In this document: positions 1 through 7,442 of the stretch, one piece after another
How the letters are laid out: each line of letters opens with the position of its first letter
How positions within the stretch are numbered: the first letter of the stretch is position 1
Source: Tannockella sp964372125
Lineage (GTDB): Bacteria; Bacillota_I; Bacilli_A; Erysipelotrichales; Coprobacillaceae
DNA: 24,222 bases
NCBI GenBank assembly: GCA_964372125.1
Contig: CAYJPL010000032.1
Location: 1-24,222 of the forward strand
Direction of reading: 5' to 3'
Notes under the pieces: model-generated
Told to the model about the DNA's origin: nothing
Database searches by the model: none
What the model saw: the letters and a program-made list of their open reading frames with translations, nothing else
Translations under genes and position numbers: made by a program

Positions 1-28
1 TGCAACAATAGCAAGCTGCCAGTTTCCA
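1..28 (+). rRNA. rrf: Probable 3' end of a 5S rRNA gene (partial)
   Basis: The first bases read like the 3' end of a 5S rRNA: an AATAG stretch followed by GCTGCCAGTTT, which resembles the 3' strand of 5S helix I. A rho-independent terminator follows within a few bases, as expected at the end of an rRNA operon. Only about 28 bases are visible, so neither the partner strand nor the fold can be checked. It could instead be the tail of another transcript; no open reading frame or tRNA CCA end is apparent. Confidence 0.42.
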
Positions 29-30
29 AG

Positions 31-55
31 GATACCCAAACGGGTATCTTTTTTT
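31..55 (+). terminator. Rho-independent terminator of the upstream transcript
   Basis: GATACCC (31-37) pairs with GGGTATC (42-48) around an AAAC loop and is followed by a run of T to 55. The stem is perfect and GC-rich for this genome. It ends the transcript entering from the left, probably an rRNA operon. Confidence 0.85.
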
Positions 56-175
56 GTATAAATTTATATTCTATATATAGACTATGTTAGAATATTACAT
101 ACATGTCTTTTTATTTAATAAAATGTGTAATTTATTTCGTTTATTTGCATTATATAAGTGAAGAAGGGATAAGCT

Positions 176-667
176 ATGAATAGTAACGATTTAATAATTA
201 TATATAACATGTATTATAAGCCGTTACTATTATATGATTTTTCTCTTACTAAAAATATCTATGATGCTGAAGATCTTGTAAGAGAAACTTTCACAAAAGC
301 ATTAATTAGTTTTGAAAAAGGAACAATTTAGGCTTGGCTTTATACAGTGTTAAAAACTGTACTTTATATGCTATGCAGAAAGAAGAAAAACATCAACGAA
401 TCCTTTATGCATGATGAGCAGTTTATTGTAACTGATGATATGATTAGAGATTTAATACACAATGAAGAACGTTTATGGCTATATCAACACATTATGCTAC
501 TCAAGGGAGTAAAAAAGGAAATAATGATTCTATCATTATACTCGTATTTGAAAGATGATGAAATTGCTGAATATTTACAGTTAAGCATTAACAATGTGAG
601 AACATGTAAACATAGAGCTAAGACAGAACTTATAAAGATGAATCAGGAGGAAAATAAAAATGGATGA
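176..667 (+). pseudogene. ECF-type RNA polymerase sigma factor, interrupted by an in-frame TAG
   Basis: One frame runs from ATG 176 (preceded by GAAGGG) to TGA 665-667, broken only by TAG at 329-331, codon 52. Across the stop it reads as one sigma-70 family protein of about 163 residues. Region 2 has YDAEDLVRETFTKAL before the stop and AWLYTVLKTVLYMLCRKKK after it. Region 4 is a helix-turn-helix near the C-terminus (DDEIAEYLQLSINNVRTCKHRAKTEL). The stop falls just before the conserved AWLY segment, so a product restarted at GTG 347 would lack most of region 2. TAG ends eight ribosomal protein genes here, so it is a real stop in this genome. It may be a recent pseudogene, a phase-off allele or a base-calling error. 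A possible extended -10 (TGTTAGAAT, 85-93) lies upstream without a clear -35. The last 8 bases overlap the anti-sigma gene. Confidence 0.75.
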
Positions 668-1694
668 AAAAAAATTATTGGATATCTTAGAAAACGATGT
701 CGAAGAGGGCGGTATGGATCACACGATGGCAATTGCAGATATTGAGAAAAGGATTAGACGTTCAATTTTCAAACATACCTTTAAAAACATAGTGATTATT
801 GTTGCTTCTATTGGACTTGTGTTTGCGAGTGTTTTCTTTTTTAATAAGTATAAAACATATAATCCAAATGATGAGGAAGATTTTTCAACACTACTCATTG
901 TTGCATTCTCACATTTCTACCCTAATAGTACTGTATCATCATATGTAACTGAAGAGAAAATTAACTATACGATTGATGGATATGAAATACCAATCTTTTC
1001 AACTTCAAGATTACTTACGATTTATGGTTCAGTAAATGCTGTTATGAAGATTGGAAAAGATAAGATGACAATTGAGCCAATTGGCGAACAAAGTATAATG
1101 GACTATATTTATCCAACTGTAGGACTATACTATGATGAGTATGAAGAAAGTGAAGAATCTTTAAGTCACGATTATAATACTTTTGAAAGTATTCCAGAAA
1201 CATCGTATATTCGAGCTAGAATTGCTTTAAATAATAATATGACACTTGAGGAAGTAGCAAAAATAAACAACGACATAGATGATGGATATTCTAGTATTAC
1301 TTGGATTGGATTTGATATCGAAAATAAAAATCAAATACGTCAAGCAGAAATCGGGACATTCATAGATCACAATCTGTTACCTGAGTTTGATGAAGTAAAA
1401 TATCCAAATTTGTTCTTACCTAGTGATAATTATGATGGTAATGATATACAAGAACACTTCCTTTCAGAATTAAAAATACTAAATGATCATCCAGAGTTCA
1501 ACGCGTTATTCAATGACTCATTTGCAGGGATTGCGAATACGAATTTAAATTATTACATTGACTTAGTAGAAAACGAAGAGCTTGAAGTAAAGACTGTATA
1601 TGTTTGTATGAAAAAAGATGTTTTTCTTGAAACGTTTGATAAGAGTATGGTCAAAGCAATCAATATACATGAAATCTCGCTAACACAATACTAA
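660..1694 (+). CDS. Membrane-anchored anti-sigma factor (Sigma_reg N/C type)
   Basis: This 344-residue protein has a charged N-terminal cytoplasmic segment (1-42) that would bind the sigma factor, one transmembrane helix (about 43-61) and a long extracytoplasmic part. The C-terminal half, with a stretch around IRARIALNNNMTLEEVAKI and ITWIGFDI, resembles the Sigma_reg_C domain of Bacillus YhdL-like anti-sigma proteins. Its ATG lies inside the sigma gene's last codons (ATGGATGA overlap) with CAGGAGG upstream, so the two are translationally coupled. Its expected role is to hold the cognate ECF sigma factor at the membrane until an envelope signal is received. Its frame is intact although its partner carries a stop. 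The family call rests on architecture and context; sequence conservation in this group is low. Confidence 0.72.
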   Translation: MDEKKLLDILENDVEEGGMDHTMAIADIEKRIRRSIFKHTFKNIVIIVASIGLVFASVFFFNKYKTYNPNDEEDFSTLLIVAFSHFYPNSTVSSYVTEEKINYTIDGYEIPIFSTSRLLTIYGSVNAVMKIGKDKMTIEPIGEQSIMDYIYPTVGLYYDEYEESEESLSHDYNTFESIPETSYIRARIALNNNMTLEEVAKINNDIDDGYSSITWIGFDIENKNQIRQAEIGTFIDHNLLPEFDEVKYPNLFLPSDNYDGNDIQEHFLSELKILNDHPEFNALFNDSFAGIANTNLNYYIDLVENEELEVKTVYVCMKKDVFLETFDKSMVKAINIHEISLTQY

Positions 1695-1724
1695 AGACTT
1701 ATGAAATAGATCATAAGTCTTTTT
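1693..1724 (+). terminator. Terminator of the sigma/anti-sigma operon
   Basis: A perfect 12-bp stem, AAAGACTTATGA (1693-1704) with TCATAAGTCTTT (1711-1722), has a 6-base loop and further T residues. It overlaps the anti-sigma stop codon. This isolates the sigma operon from the ribosomal operon that starts about 130 bp downstream. Confidence 0.85.
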
Positions 1725-1819
1725 AGTATAAATAAACTGATGGTATTTTTGGATTGTTGTAGCATGAAATATAATGATTTTGGTACATTAAAAAATAATA
1801 AAATTAAATGAAAAAAAGC

Positions 1820-1848
1820 TTGCAATAAGGTAGTAATTTATATATAAT
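1820..1848 (+). promoter_or_regulatory. Sigma-A-type promoter of the S10-spc-alpha operon
   Basis: TTGCAA (1820-1825) and a consensus TATAAT (1843-1848) are separated by exactly 17 bp. Transcription should start near 1855, leaving a leader of about 120 nt before rpsJ. No other promoter of this quality was seen before rplQ, so it probably drives most or all of the cluster. Confidence 0.82.
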
Positions 1849-1854
1849 ACTAAT

Positions 1855-1974
1855 GTTGACGTGCAAAGATGTGCAAGGTTGCTGAAACGCCGAAAAGCGT
1901 TGTCATGAAACGGGCCGTTTCGGGTAATTTGCATGGAGCAAGTCTATTAAAAAGTAGACGGAAGGAGAAATATC
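1855..1974 (+). promoter_or_regulatory. Structured 5' leader of the S10 operon, possible r-protein autoregulatory element
   Basis: The leader can fold into a closed multibranch structure. GTGCAA (1871-1876) pairs with TTGCAT (1929-1934, one G-U) and encloses two hairpins: AACGC/GCGTT (1886-1901) and GAAACG/CGTTTC (1907-1921). A third hairpin, GTCTATT with AGTAGAC (1942-1959, AAAA loop, one U-G pair), stands directly before the GGAAGGAG ribosome binding site. It is much richer in GC than the flanking intergenic DNA. Known S10 leaders bind L4 in gammaproteobacteria; I do not know that this one does. The pairing is by eye only. Confidence 0.55.
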
Positions 1975-2283
1975 ATGGCAAATAACAAAATTAGAATCAG
2001 ATTGAAATCATTTGATCACAAAATCTTAGACGCATCTGCGGAGAAAATCATCGTAGCAGCGAAAAAGTCAGGGGCTCAAATAGTTGGTCCAGTACCACTA
2101 CCTACTGAAAAAGAAATTTATACAGTACTTAGAGCCGTTCACAAATACAAAGATTCACGTGAACAATTTGAAATCAGAACTCACAAACGTTTAATTGACA
2201 TTGTGAATCCGACACCAGAAACTGTGGATGTTCTAACTAGATTAGAATTACCAAGTGGTGTAGACATTGAAATTAAGTTATAA
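1975..2283 (+). CDS. rpsJ: 30S ribosomal protein S10
   Basis: S10 sits in the head of the 30S subunit and, in many bacteria, also works as NusE in transcription antitermination. The 102-residue protein has the expected length and the family signatures: IRIRLKSFDH at the N-terminus, SGAQIVGPVPLPT, then REQFEIRTHKRLIDI. It is the first gene of the operon, as in nearly all Firmicutes, preceded by GGAAGGAG 8 bases before ATG. The str operon genes (rpsL, rpsG, fusA, tuf) that often lie upstream are absent; a sigma/anti-sigma pair is there instead. Confidence 0.98.
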   Translation: MANNKIRIRLKSFDHKILDASAEKIIVAAKKSGAQIVGPVPLPTEKEIYTVLRAVHKYKDSREQFEIRTHKRLIDIVNPTPETVDVLTRLELPSGVDIEIKL

Positions 2284-2304
2284 GAAAGGTAAAAGGTGTA
2301 ACTC

Positions 2305-3006
2305 ATGAAAGGAATCTTAGGTCGTAAGATTGGAATGACTCAAATCTTTACAACTGACGGAGTATTAATCCCAGTAACTGTAGTTGAAGCAACTGACAAT
2401 GTTGTTTTACAAAAGAAAACAGTATCAACTGATGGATATGATGCAGTTCAAGTTGGTTTTGAAGATAAAAGAGAAAAATTAGCTACAAAAGCTGAATTAG
2501 GTATCGTGAAAAAAGCTGGAACAGCTCCTAAGCGCTTCATCAAAGAATTTCGTTATGACGAAATGATGAGTTATGAAGTTGGAGATAAAATCACTGTTGA
2601 CAGCTTTGTAGCAGGTGAAGTTGTTGATGTAACTGGAACTTCTAAAGGGAAAGGTTACCAAGGTGTAATTAAAAGACACGGGCAAAAAATCGGTCCAAAA
2701 GGACATGGTTCAGGAGCTCATAGAATTGTTGGTTCAATGGGACCAATCGCACCAAACCGTATCGCTCCAGGTAAAAAATTACCAGGACAAATGGGGAACG
2801 TGACAAGAACAGTTCAAAACTTAGAAATCGTAGCTGTAGATGTAGAAAACAGCGTATTATTAATCAAAGGTTCAGTACCTGGACCTAAAAAAGGTTTAGT
2901 AATCGTAAAATCTGCTATTAAAGGTGACGGTAAAGTAAACGAAGCACAAGAATTAGTAGATTACACAGTTGTTGAAGAAGCTGCAGTAGAAGCAGCTGCT
3001 GAATAA
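2305..3006 (+). CDS. rplC: 50S ribosomal protein L3
   Basis: L3 is an early 23S rRNA-binding protein whose central loop reaches toward the peptidyl transferase centre. It opens with the family signature MKGILGRKIGMTQIF and contains the glycine-rich loop HGSGAHRIVGSMG followed by GKKLPGQMGN. At 233 residues it is longer than the usual 205-210. The excess is at the C-terminus, where the last 15-20 residues are acidic and Ala/Val-rich (VVEEAAVEAAAE). The start is fixed by the conserved N-terminus; AGAAAGG lies upstream. Confidence 0.98.
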   Translation: MKGILGRKIGMTQIFTTDGVLIPVTVVEATDNVVLQKKTVSTDGYDAVQVGFEDKREKLATKAELGIVKKAGTAPKRFIKEFRYDEMMSYEVGDKITVDSFVAGEVVDVTGTSKGKGYQGVIKRHGQKIGPKGHGSGAHRIVGSMGPIAPNRIAPGKKLPGQMGNVTRTVQNLEIVAVDVENSVLLIKGSVPGPKKGLVIVKSAIKGDGKVNEAQELVDYTVVEEAAVEAAAE

Positions 3007-3026
3007 TTTGGGAAGGAGGATTACAT

Positions 3027-3653
3027 ATGCTTAAAGTTAAAGTATATAACCAAGAAGGTGCAGATGTTAGTGAAATCGAATTAAGTGAAGCTGTATTTGG
3101 TATTGAACCAAATAACCAAGCGATCTTTGACATGGTTTTATTACAAAGAGCATCTTTAAGACAAGGTACACATAAAGTTAAAAACCGTACTGAAGTACGT
3201 GGTGGTGGTAGAAAACCATGGCGTCAAAAAGGAACAGGTAGAGCTAGACAAGGTTCAATCCGTGCTCCACAATGGCGTGGTGGTGGAGTTGTATTTGGTC
3301 CAAATACAAACAGAAACTACACATTTAAATTAAATCGTAAAGTTAGAAGATTAGCACTTAAATCTGCATTATCTACAAAAGTAAGAGATGAAGAATTCGG
3401 TGTAATCAATACAATTACATTTGAAGCTCCAAAAACTAAAGATATGGTAAAAGTATTAGCAAATTTACAAGCACCAAGAAAAACATTAATTGTTGTTGAT
3501 GAAATTTGTCCAATCCTTGCAAAATCTGCAAGCAATATCCCAGGAGTTAAAATCTTAGATGCTAAACGTGTAAACGTTTATGATATCTTAAACAGTGATA
3601 AATTAATTATGACTGAAGCTGCAATTAAAGCAGTAGAGGAGGTATTAGTATAA
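3027..3653 (+). CDS. rplD: 50S ribosomal protein L4
   Basis: L4 binds 23S rRNA domain I and sends a long loop into the nascent peptide exit tunnel. That loop is present and looks unmutated (KPWRQKGTGRARQG, then QWRGGGVVFGP), so the sequence gives no sign of loop-based macrolide resistance. The 208-residue length is normal. A strong GGAAGGAGG precedes the ATG. The stop overlaps the start of rplW by one base (TAATG), implying coupled translation. In E. coli L4 represses its own operon through the S10 leader; whether that holds here is unknown. Confidence 0.98.
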   Translation: MLKVKVYNQEGADVSEIELSEAVFGIEPNNQAIFDMVLLQRASLRQGTHKVKNRTEVRGGGRKPWRQKGTGRARQGSIRAPQWRGGGVVFGPNTNRNYTFKLNRKVRRLALKSALSTKVRDEEFGVINTITFEAPKTKDMVKVLANLQAPRKTLIVVDEICPILAKSASNIPGVKILDAKRVNVYDILNSDKLIMTEAAIKAVEEVLV

Positions 3654-3943
3654 TGGCACATATTACTGATGTACTAAAAAAACCAGTACTTACTGAAAGA
3701 TCTTTAATGCTTCAAGCAGCAGAAAACAAGTACACATTTGATGTAGAAGTTACTGCTAACAAAATCGAAATCAAACAAGCGGTTGAAGCAATGTTCAATG
3801 TAAAAGTTGAGAGAGTTAATGTTATGAACATTAAACCTAAATCAAAAAGAATGGGTAAATACGAAGGTAAAACTAATAAAAGAAGAAAAGCTATCGTAAC
3901 TTTAAAAGAAGGTAGCGAAATTAATTATTTCGAAGAAAAATAA
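3653..3943 (+). CDS. rplW: 50S ribosomal protein L23
   Basis: L23 lies at the tunnel exit and is the docking site for trigger factor and signal recognition particle. The 96-residue sequence has the hallmark start DVLKKPVLTERS, then YTFDVEVTANKIEIKQAVE, with basic NIKPKSKRMGKYEGKTNKRRK forming the rRNA-binding loop. It starts in a one-base overlap with rplD. A 55-bp gap containing a perfect 7-bp hairpin separates it from rplB, the longest gap in the S10 part of the cluster. Confidence 0.98.
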   Translation: MAHITDVLKKPVLTERSLMLQAAENKYTFDVEVTANKIEIKQAVEAMFNVKVERVNVMNIKPKSKRMGKYEGKTNKRRKAIVTLKEGSEINYFEEK

Positions 3944-3955
3944 TTAGTAACATAT

Positions 3956-3972
3956 TGGAATAACCTATTCCA
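3956..3972 (+). repeat. Intercistronic hairpin between rplW and rplB
   Basis: TGGAATA (3956-3962) and TATTCCA (3966-3972) form a perfect 7-bp stem with an ACC loop. No T run follows, so it is not a standard terminator. It may be an RNA processing or stability element, or chance in AT-rich DNA. Confidence 0.4.
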
Positions 3973-3998
3973 GACAATTAACTAGGAGGAAACTAAAG

Positions 3999-4832
3999 AT
4001 GGCAATTAAAAAGTATAAGCCAATAACAAACGGTCGCCGTAACATGACTTCATTAACATTTGAAGAAATTACAGCAACAAAACCAGAAAAATCTTTAGTT
4101 GCAAAACAAAGCAAAAAAGGTGGACGTAATAACCAAGGTGTTATCACAACTCGTCACCATGGTGGAGGACACAAACGTAGATATCGTTTAATCGATTTCA
4201 AACGTAACAAAGATGGAATCCCAGGTAAAGTTGCAACTATCGAGTATGATCCAAACAGATCTGCAAACATCGCATTAATTAACTATGTAGATGGTGAAAA
4301 AAGATATATCTTAGCTCCAAAAGGATTAGAAGTTGGAATGACTATCGTATCAGGAGCTGATGCAGATATCAAAGTTGGGAATGCATTACCACTTGGAAAC
4401 ATTCCTGAAGGTACAGTAGTACATAACATTGAAATGCAACCTGGAAAAGGTGGACAAATCGCAAGATCTGCTGGTGTGTCTGCACAAATCTTAGGTAAAG
4501 AAGAAAGATACGTAATCTTACGTTTAGCTTCTGGTGAAGTTCGTAAAATTTTATCAGTATGTAAAGCTACAATCGGTGTAGTAGGAAACGAAGATCACGG
4601 ATTAGTAAACTATGGTAAAGCTGGACGTATGAGATGGAAAGGTATTAAACCTACAGTACGTGGTTCGGTAATGAACCCTAACGATCATCCTCACGGTGGT
4701 GGGGAAGGTAGAACTTCTATCGGACGTAAAGCACCAATGACACCTTGGGGTAAAAAAGCAATGGGTGTTAAAACAAGAAACAAGAAAAAAGCATCGACTA
4801 AACTTATCGTTCGTCGTCGTAACGCTAAATAA
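3999..4832 (+). CDS. rplB: 50S ribosomal protein L2
   Basis: L2 is needed for subunit joining and lies near the peptidyl transferase centre. At 277 residues it has the normal size, with MAIKKYKPITNGRRNMT at the start, the basic RHHGGGHKRRYR segment, and the highly conserved C-terminal MNPNDHPHGGGEGR loop that carries the functionally critical histidine. An ACTAGGAGG ribosome binding site precedes the ATG. It is followed 18 bp later by rpsS. Confidence 0.98.
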   Translation: MAIKKYKPITNGRRNMTSLTFEEITATKPEKSLVAKQSKKGGRNNQGVITTRHHGGGHKRRYRLIDFKRNKDGIPGKVATIEYDPNRSANIALINYVDGEKRYILAPKGLEVGMTIVSGADADIKVGNALPLGNIPEGTVVHNIEMQPGKGGQIARSAGVSAQILGKEERYVILRLASGEVRKILSVCKATIGVVGNEDHGLVNYGKAGRMRWKGIKPTVRGSVMNPNDHPHGGGEGRTSIGRKAPMTPWGKKAMGVKTRNKKKASTKLIVRRRNAK

Positions 4833-4850
4833 TAGAAGGAGGAATAGAAT

Positions 4851-5129
4851 ATGGCTCGTAGTTTAAAAAAAGGACCATTTGTAGATGGGCACTTAATGAA
4901 AAAAGTAGAAGCTTTAAATGCAGCTGAGAAAAAAGAAGTAATTAAAACTTGGTCAAGACGTTCAACAATCTTCCCTCAATTTATTGAGCATACATTTGCA
5001 GTGTATAACGGAAGAGAACATATCCCAGTTTATGTAAGCGAAGACATGGTTGGTCACAAGTTAGGAGAATTCGCTCCAACTAGAACTTACCACGGTCATG
5101 AAGCTGACAAAAAATCAGGTAAGAAATAA
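4851..5129 (+). CDS. rpsS: 30S ribosomal protein S19
   Basis: S19 pairs with S13 in the head of the small subunit near the A-site tRNA. The 92-residue protein matches the family from end to end: MARSLKKGPFVDGHLMKK, then WSRRSTIFPQFIEHTFAVYNG, and a C-terminal GHKLGEFAPTRTYHGH. The start is unambiguous, with AGAAGGAGG upstream. Confidence 0.98.
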   Translation: MARSLKKGPFVDGHLMKKVEALNAAEKKEVIKTWSRRSTIFPQFIEHTFAVYNGREHIPVYVSEDMVGHKLGEFAPTRTYHGHEADKKSGKK

Positions 5130-5146
5130 GAGAGGAGATTGTAAAC

Positions 5147-5479
5147 ATGGAAGCAAAAGCAACAGCTAAAATGATTCGTGTTGCCCCTCAAAAAGCAAGA
5201 TTAGTAATTGACTTAGTAAGAGGTAAGCAAGTTAAAGAAGCACTAGGTATCTTAGAATACGTTAACAAAAGTGCAACTCCTGCAATCATTAAAGTAATCA
5301 AATCTGCAGCAGCTAACGCAGTTCATAACGAAACTGCAGATGCAGAAAACTTATATATCAAAGAAATCTTCATTAACGAAGGTGCAACAATTAAAAGATT
5401 CCGTGCTAAAGCAAAAGGTAGCGGAACAAGAATTTTAAAAAGAACTAGCCACATCACATGTGTGGTAGCTGAAAGATAG
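5147..5479 (+). CDS. rplV: 50S ribosomal protein L22
   Basis: L22 spans the 50S subunit and its beta-hairpin lines the exit tunnel opposite L4. The hairpin tip region (RAKAKGSGTRILKRTSHI) is complete and without duplication or deletion, unlike known macrolide-resistance alleles. The 110-residue length is normal. It ends in TAG, 11 bp before rpsC, and its stop overlaps the next gene's GATAGGAGGAAG ribosome binding site. Confidence 0.98.
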   Translation: MEAKATAKMIRVAPQKARLVIDLVRGKQVKEALGILEYVNKSATPAIIKVIKSAAANAVHNETADAENLYIKEIFINEGATIKRFRAKAKGSGTRILKRTSHITCVVAER

Positions 5480-5490
5480 GAGGAAGAATT

Positions 5491-6144
5491 ATGGGTCAAA
5501 AAGTAAGTCCGATTGGATTACGCGTTGGTGTTAACCGTGATTGGGATTCAAGATGGTATGCTAACGATCAAGACTTCGCTTCATTATTACATGAAGACAT
5601 CAAAATTCGTGAATTCTTATTAAAGAAACTTAAAGCAGCTTCTGTCGCTAAAGTTGAAATTGAAAGATCGAAAAATCGTGTAACTATCTATGTACACACA
5701 GCAAGACCGGGTGTAGTAATCGGTAAAGATGGTGAGTCTGTTGATTTACTTAGAAAAGAAGTTACAAAAATGGCTGGGGATAAACAAGTGTTTATCAACA
5801 TCGTTGAAATCAAATATCCAGATGTAGTTGCACAATTAGTTGCAAACAACATCGCAGAACAGTTAGAAAATCGTGCATCATTTAGAACAGTTCAAAAACG
5901 TGCTATTCAAAGAGCAATGAGAGCTGGTGCAAAAGGAATTAAAACAAGTGTTTCAGGACGTTTAGGAGGAGCTGATATGGCTCGTGCTGAAGGTTATTCT
6001 GAAGGGAATGTCCCTCTTCATACTTTAAGAGCTGATATTGACTATGCTACTGCAGAAGCCGATACTACTTATGGTAAATTAGGAGTTAAAGTTTGGATTT
6101 GTAAGGGAGAAATTCTTCCTTCAAAGAAGAAAGGGGATAAATAA
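5491..6144 (+). CDS. rpsC: 30S ribosomal protein S3
   Basis: S3 forms part of the mRNA entry channel and its helicase. It begins MGQKVSPIGLRVGVNRDW and carries the KH RNA-binding motif RPGVVIGKDGESVDLLR in the first half, followed by the C-terminal domain with GIKTSVSGRLGGADMAR. The length of 217 residues is typical of Firmicutes. Only 2 bp separate its stop from the rplP start, suggesting coupling. Confidence 0.98.
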   Translation: MGQKVSPIGLRVGVNRDWDSRWYANDQDFASLLHEDIKIREFLLKKLKAASVAKVEIERSKNRVTIYVHTARPGVVIGKDGESVDLLRKEVTKMAGDKQVFINIVEIKYPDVVAQLVANNIAEQLENRASFRTVQKRAIQRAMRAGAKGIKTSVSGRLGGADMARAEGYSEGNVPLHTLRADIDYATAEADTTYGKLGVKVWICKGEILPSKKKGDK

Positions 6145-6146
6145 TC

Positions 6147-6557
6147 ATGTTGATGCCTAAAAGAACAAAATACAGAAGACCACATAGAATCAAATATGAA
6201 GGTAAATCAAAAGGTGGAACTAAAGTTTCATTTGGTGAATTCGGTTTACAAGCAGCTGAAGGTGCTTGGATAACTTCTCGTCAAATCGAATCTGCTCGTA
6301 TCGCTATGAACCGTCATATGAAACGTGGTGGTAAAGTATGGATTAGAATTTTCCCTCACTTAGCAAAAACGAAAAAACCATTAGAAGTACGTATGGGATC
6401 TGGTAAAGGTTCTCCTGAAGAGTGGGTAGCAGTAGTAAAAACTGGACGTGTAATGTTCGAGGTTGCTGGTGTTGCTGAAGAAGTAGCAAGAGAAGCCTTA
6501 AGACTTGCGTCTCATAAACTACCTGTTAAATGTAAAATCATTGGAAAGGGTGAATAG
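6147..6557 (+). CDS. rplP: 50S ribosomal protein L16
   Basis: L16 organises the A-site region of the 50S subunit. The protein begins MLMPKRTKYRR. Two ATGs occur (6147 and 6153); I chose the first because L16 homologues normally start with a hydrophobic pair before PKR and because it keeps the usual 2-bp spacing to rpsC. Conserved GSGKGSPEEWVAVVKTGRVMFEVAG follows. Length 136, slightly short of the common 144 because the C-terminus ends soon after LPVKCKIIGKGE. Stop codon TAG. Confidence 0.97.
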   Translation: MLMPKRTKYRRPHRIKYEGKSKGGTKVSFGEFGLQAAEGAWITSRQIESARIAMNRHMKRGGKVWIRIFPHLAKTKKPLEVRMGSGKGSPEEWVAVVKTGRVMFEVAGVAEEVAREALRLASHKLPVKCKIIGKGE

Positions 6558-6559
6558 TT

Positions 6560-6754
6560 ATGACAGTTCAAGAAATTAAACAATTAGAAAATGCTGAATT
6601 ATTAGCTAAAGTAGAAGAATACAAAAAAGAATTATTTGGGTTACGTTTCCAACAAGCTACTGGACAATTAGAAAATACAGCACGTATTAAACAAGTTCGT
6701 AAATCTATCGCTAGAATTAAAACAATTATTAGAGAAAGAGAACTTAATAAATAA
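6560..6754 (+). CDS. rpmC: 50S ribosomal protein L29
   Basis: This small helical-hairpin protein binds beside L23 at the tunnel exit. The 64 residues include LENAELLAKVEEYKKELFGL and the conserved RFQQATGQLENTARIKQVRK, with a basic C-terminal helix. It follows rplP by 2 bp; GGAAAGGGTG inside the end of rplP is its ribosome binding site. Confidence 0.97.
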   Translation: MTVQEIKQLENAELLAKVEEYKKELFGLRFQQATGQLENTARIKQVRKSIARIKTIIRERELNK

Positions 6755-6765
6755 GGAGATACAAG

Positions 6766-7026
6766 ATGGAAAGAAATAATCGTAAAGTTTATATTGGTAC
6801 AGTTGTATCTACAAAGATGGATAAAACTATCACAGTGCTAGTAGAAACTCATATTAAACATAAATTATATGGAAAACGTGTTATGGCTTCAACAAAGTTT
6901 AAAGCTCATGACGAAGAAAACGTTGCTAGAGAAGGCGACACAGTAAAGATTATGGCTACAAGACCATTATCAGCTACTAAACGTTTCCGTTTAGTTGAAA
7001 TTGTAAAAAAAGCAGAAATTATTTAA
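6766..7026 (+). CDS. rpsQ: 30S ribosomal protein S17
   Basis: S17 is a primary 16S rRNA-binding OB-fold protein. Its 86 residues show the family pattern RKVYIGTVVSTKMDKTITVLVE, then YGKRVMASTKFKAHDE and a C-terminal PLSATKRFRLVEI. ATAAGGAG is upstream. A 36-bp gap to rplN carries that gene's GAAAGGAGG site. Confidence 0.97.
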   Translation: MERNNRKVYIGTVVSTKMDKTITVLVETHIKHKLYGKRVMASTKFKAHDEENVAREGDTVKIMATRPLSATKRFRLVEIVKKAEII

Positions 7027-7062
7027 TCAATAAGTTAAACTCTGAAAGGAGGTCACATAGAA

Positions 7063-7431
7063 ATGATCCAAAATGAAAGTAGACTGAAAGTTGCTGACAA
7101 TACTGGAGCAAAAGAAGTTTTAGTAATCAGAAACTTAGGTGGTTCAAATAGAAAAACTAGTAACATTGGTGATGTTATTGTTTGTACAGTTAAACAAGCA
7201 GCGCCTAATGGAAGTGTAAAAAAAGGTGAAGTAGTAAGAGCGGTTATCGTAAGAAGTAGATACGGTGTAGGACGTGAAAACGGTTCTCATATCAAATTCG
7301 ACGATAATGCTTGCGTTATTATCAAAGATGACAAATCTCCAAAAGGGACACGTATCTTTGGACCGGTTGCCAGAGAGTTAAGAGATGCTGATTTCATGAA
7401 AATCGTATCGTTAGCTCCTGAAGTATTATAG
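7063..7431 (+). CDS. rplN: 50S ribosomal protein L14
   Basis: L14 sits at the subunit interface, contacts 16S rRNA (bridge B8) and is the docking site of silencing factor RsfS. The 122-residue length is exactly standard. It starts MIQNESRLKVADNTGAKEV, contains RSRYGVGRENGSHIKFDDNACVI and ends FMKIVSLAPEVL. Stop codon TAG, which merges into the ribosome binding site of rplX (TATAGGAGGAAT). Confidence 0.98.
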   Translation: MIQNESRLKVADNTGAKEVLVIRNLGGSNRKTSNIGDVIVCTVKQAAPNGSVKKGEVVRAVIVRSRYGVGRENGSHIKFDDNACVIIKDDKSPKGTRIFGPVARELRDADFMKIVSLAPEVL

Positions 7432-7442
7432 GAGGAATAAAG

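Noticed and set aside
347..667. An independent 106-residue gene starting at GTG 347
   Set aside because: Upstream sequence in the same frame encodes the missing N-terminal half of sigma region 2 with a proper ATG and ribosome binding site. No ribosome binding site precedes 347.
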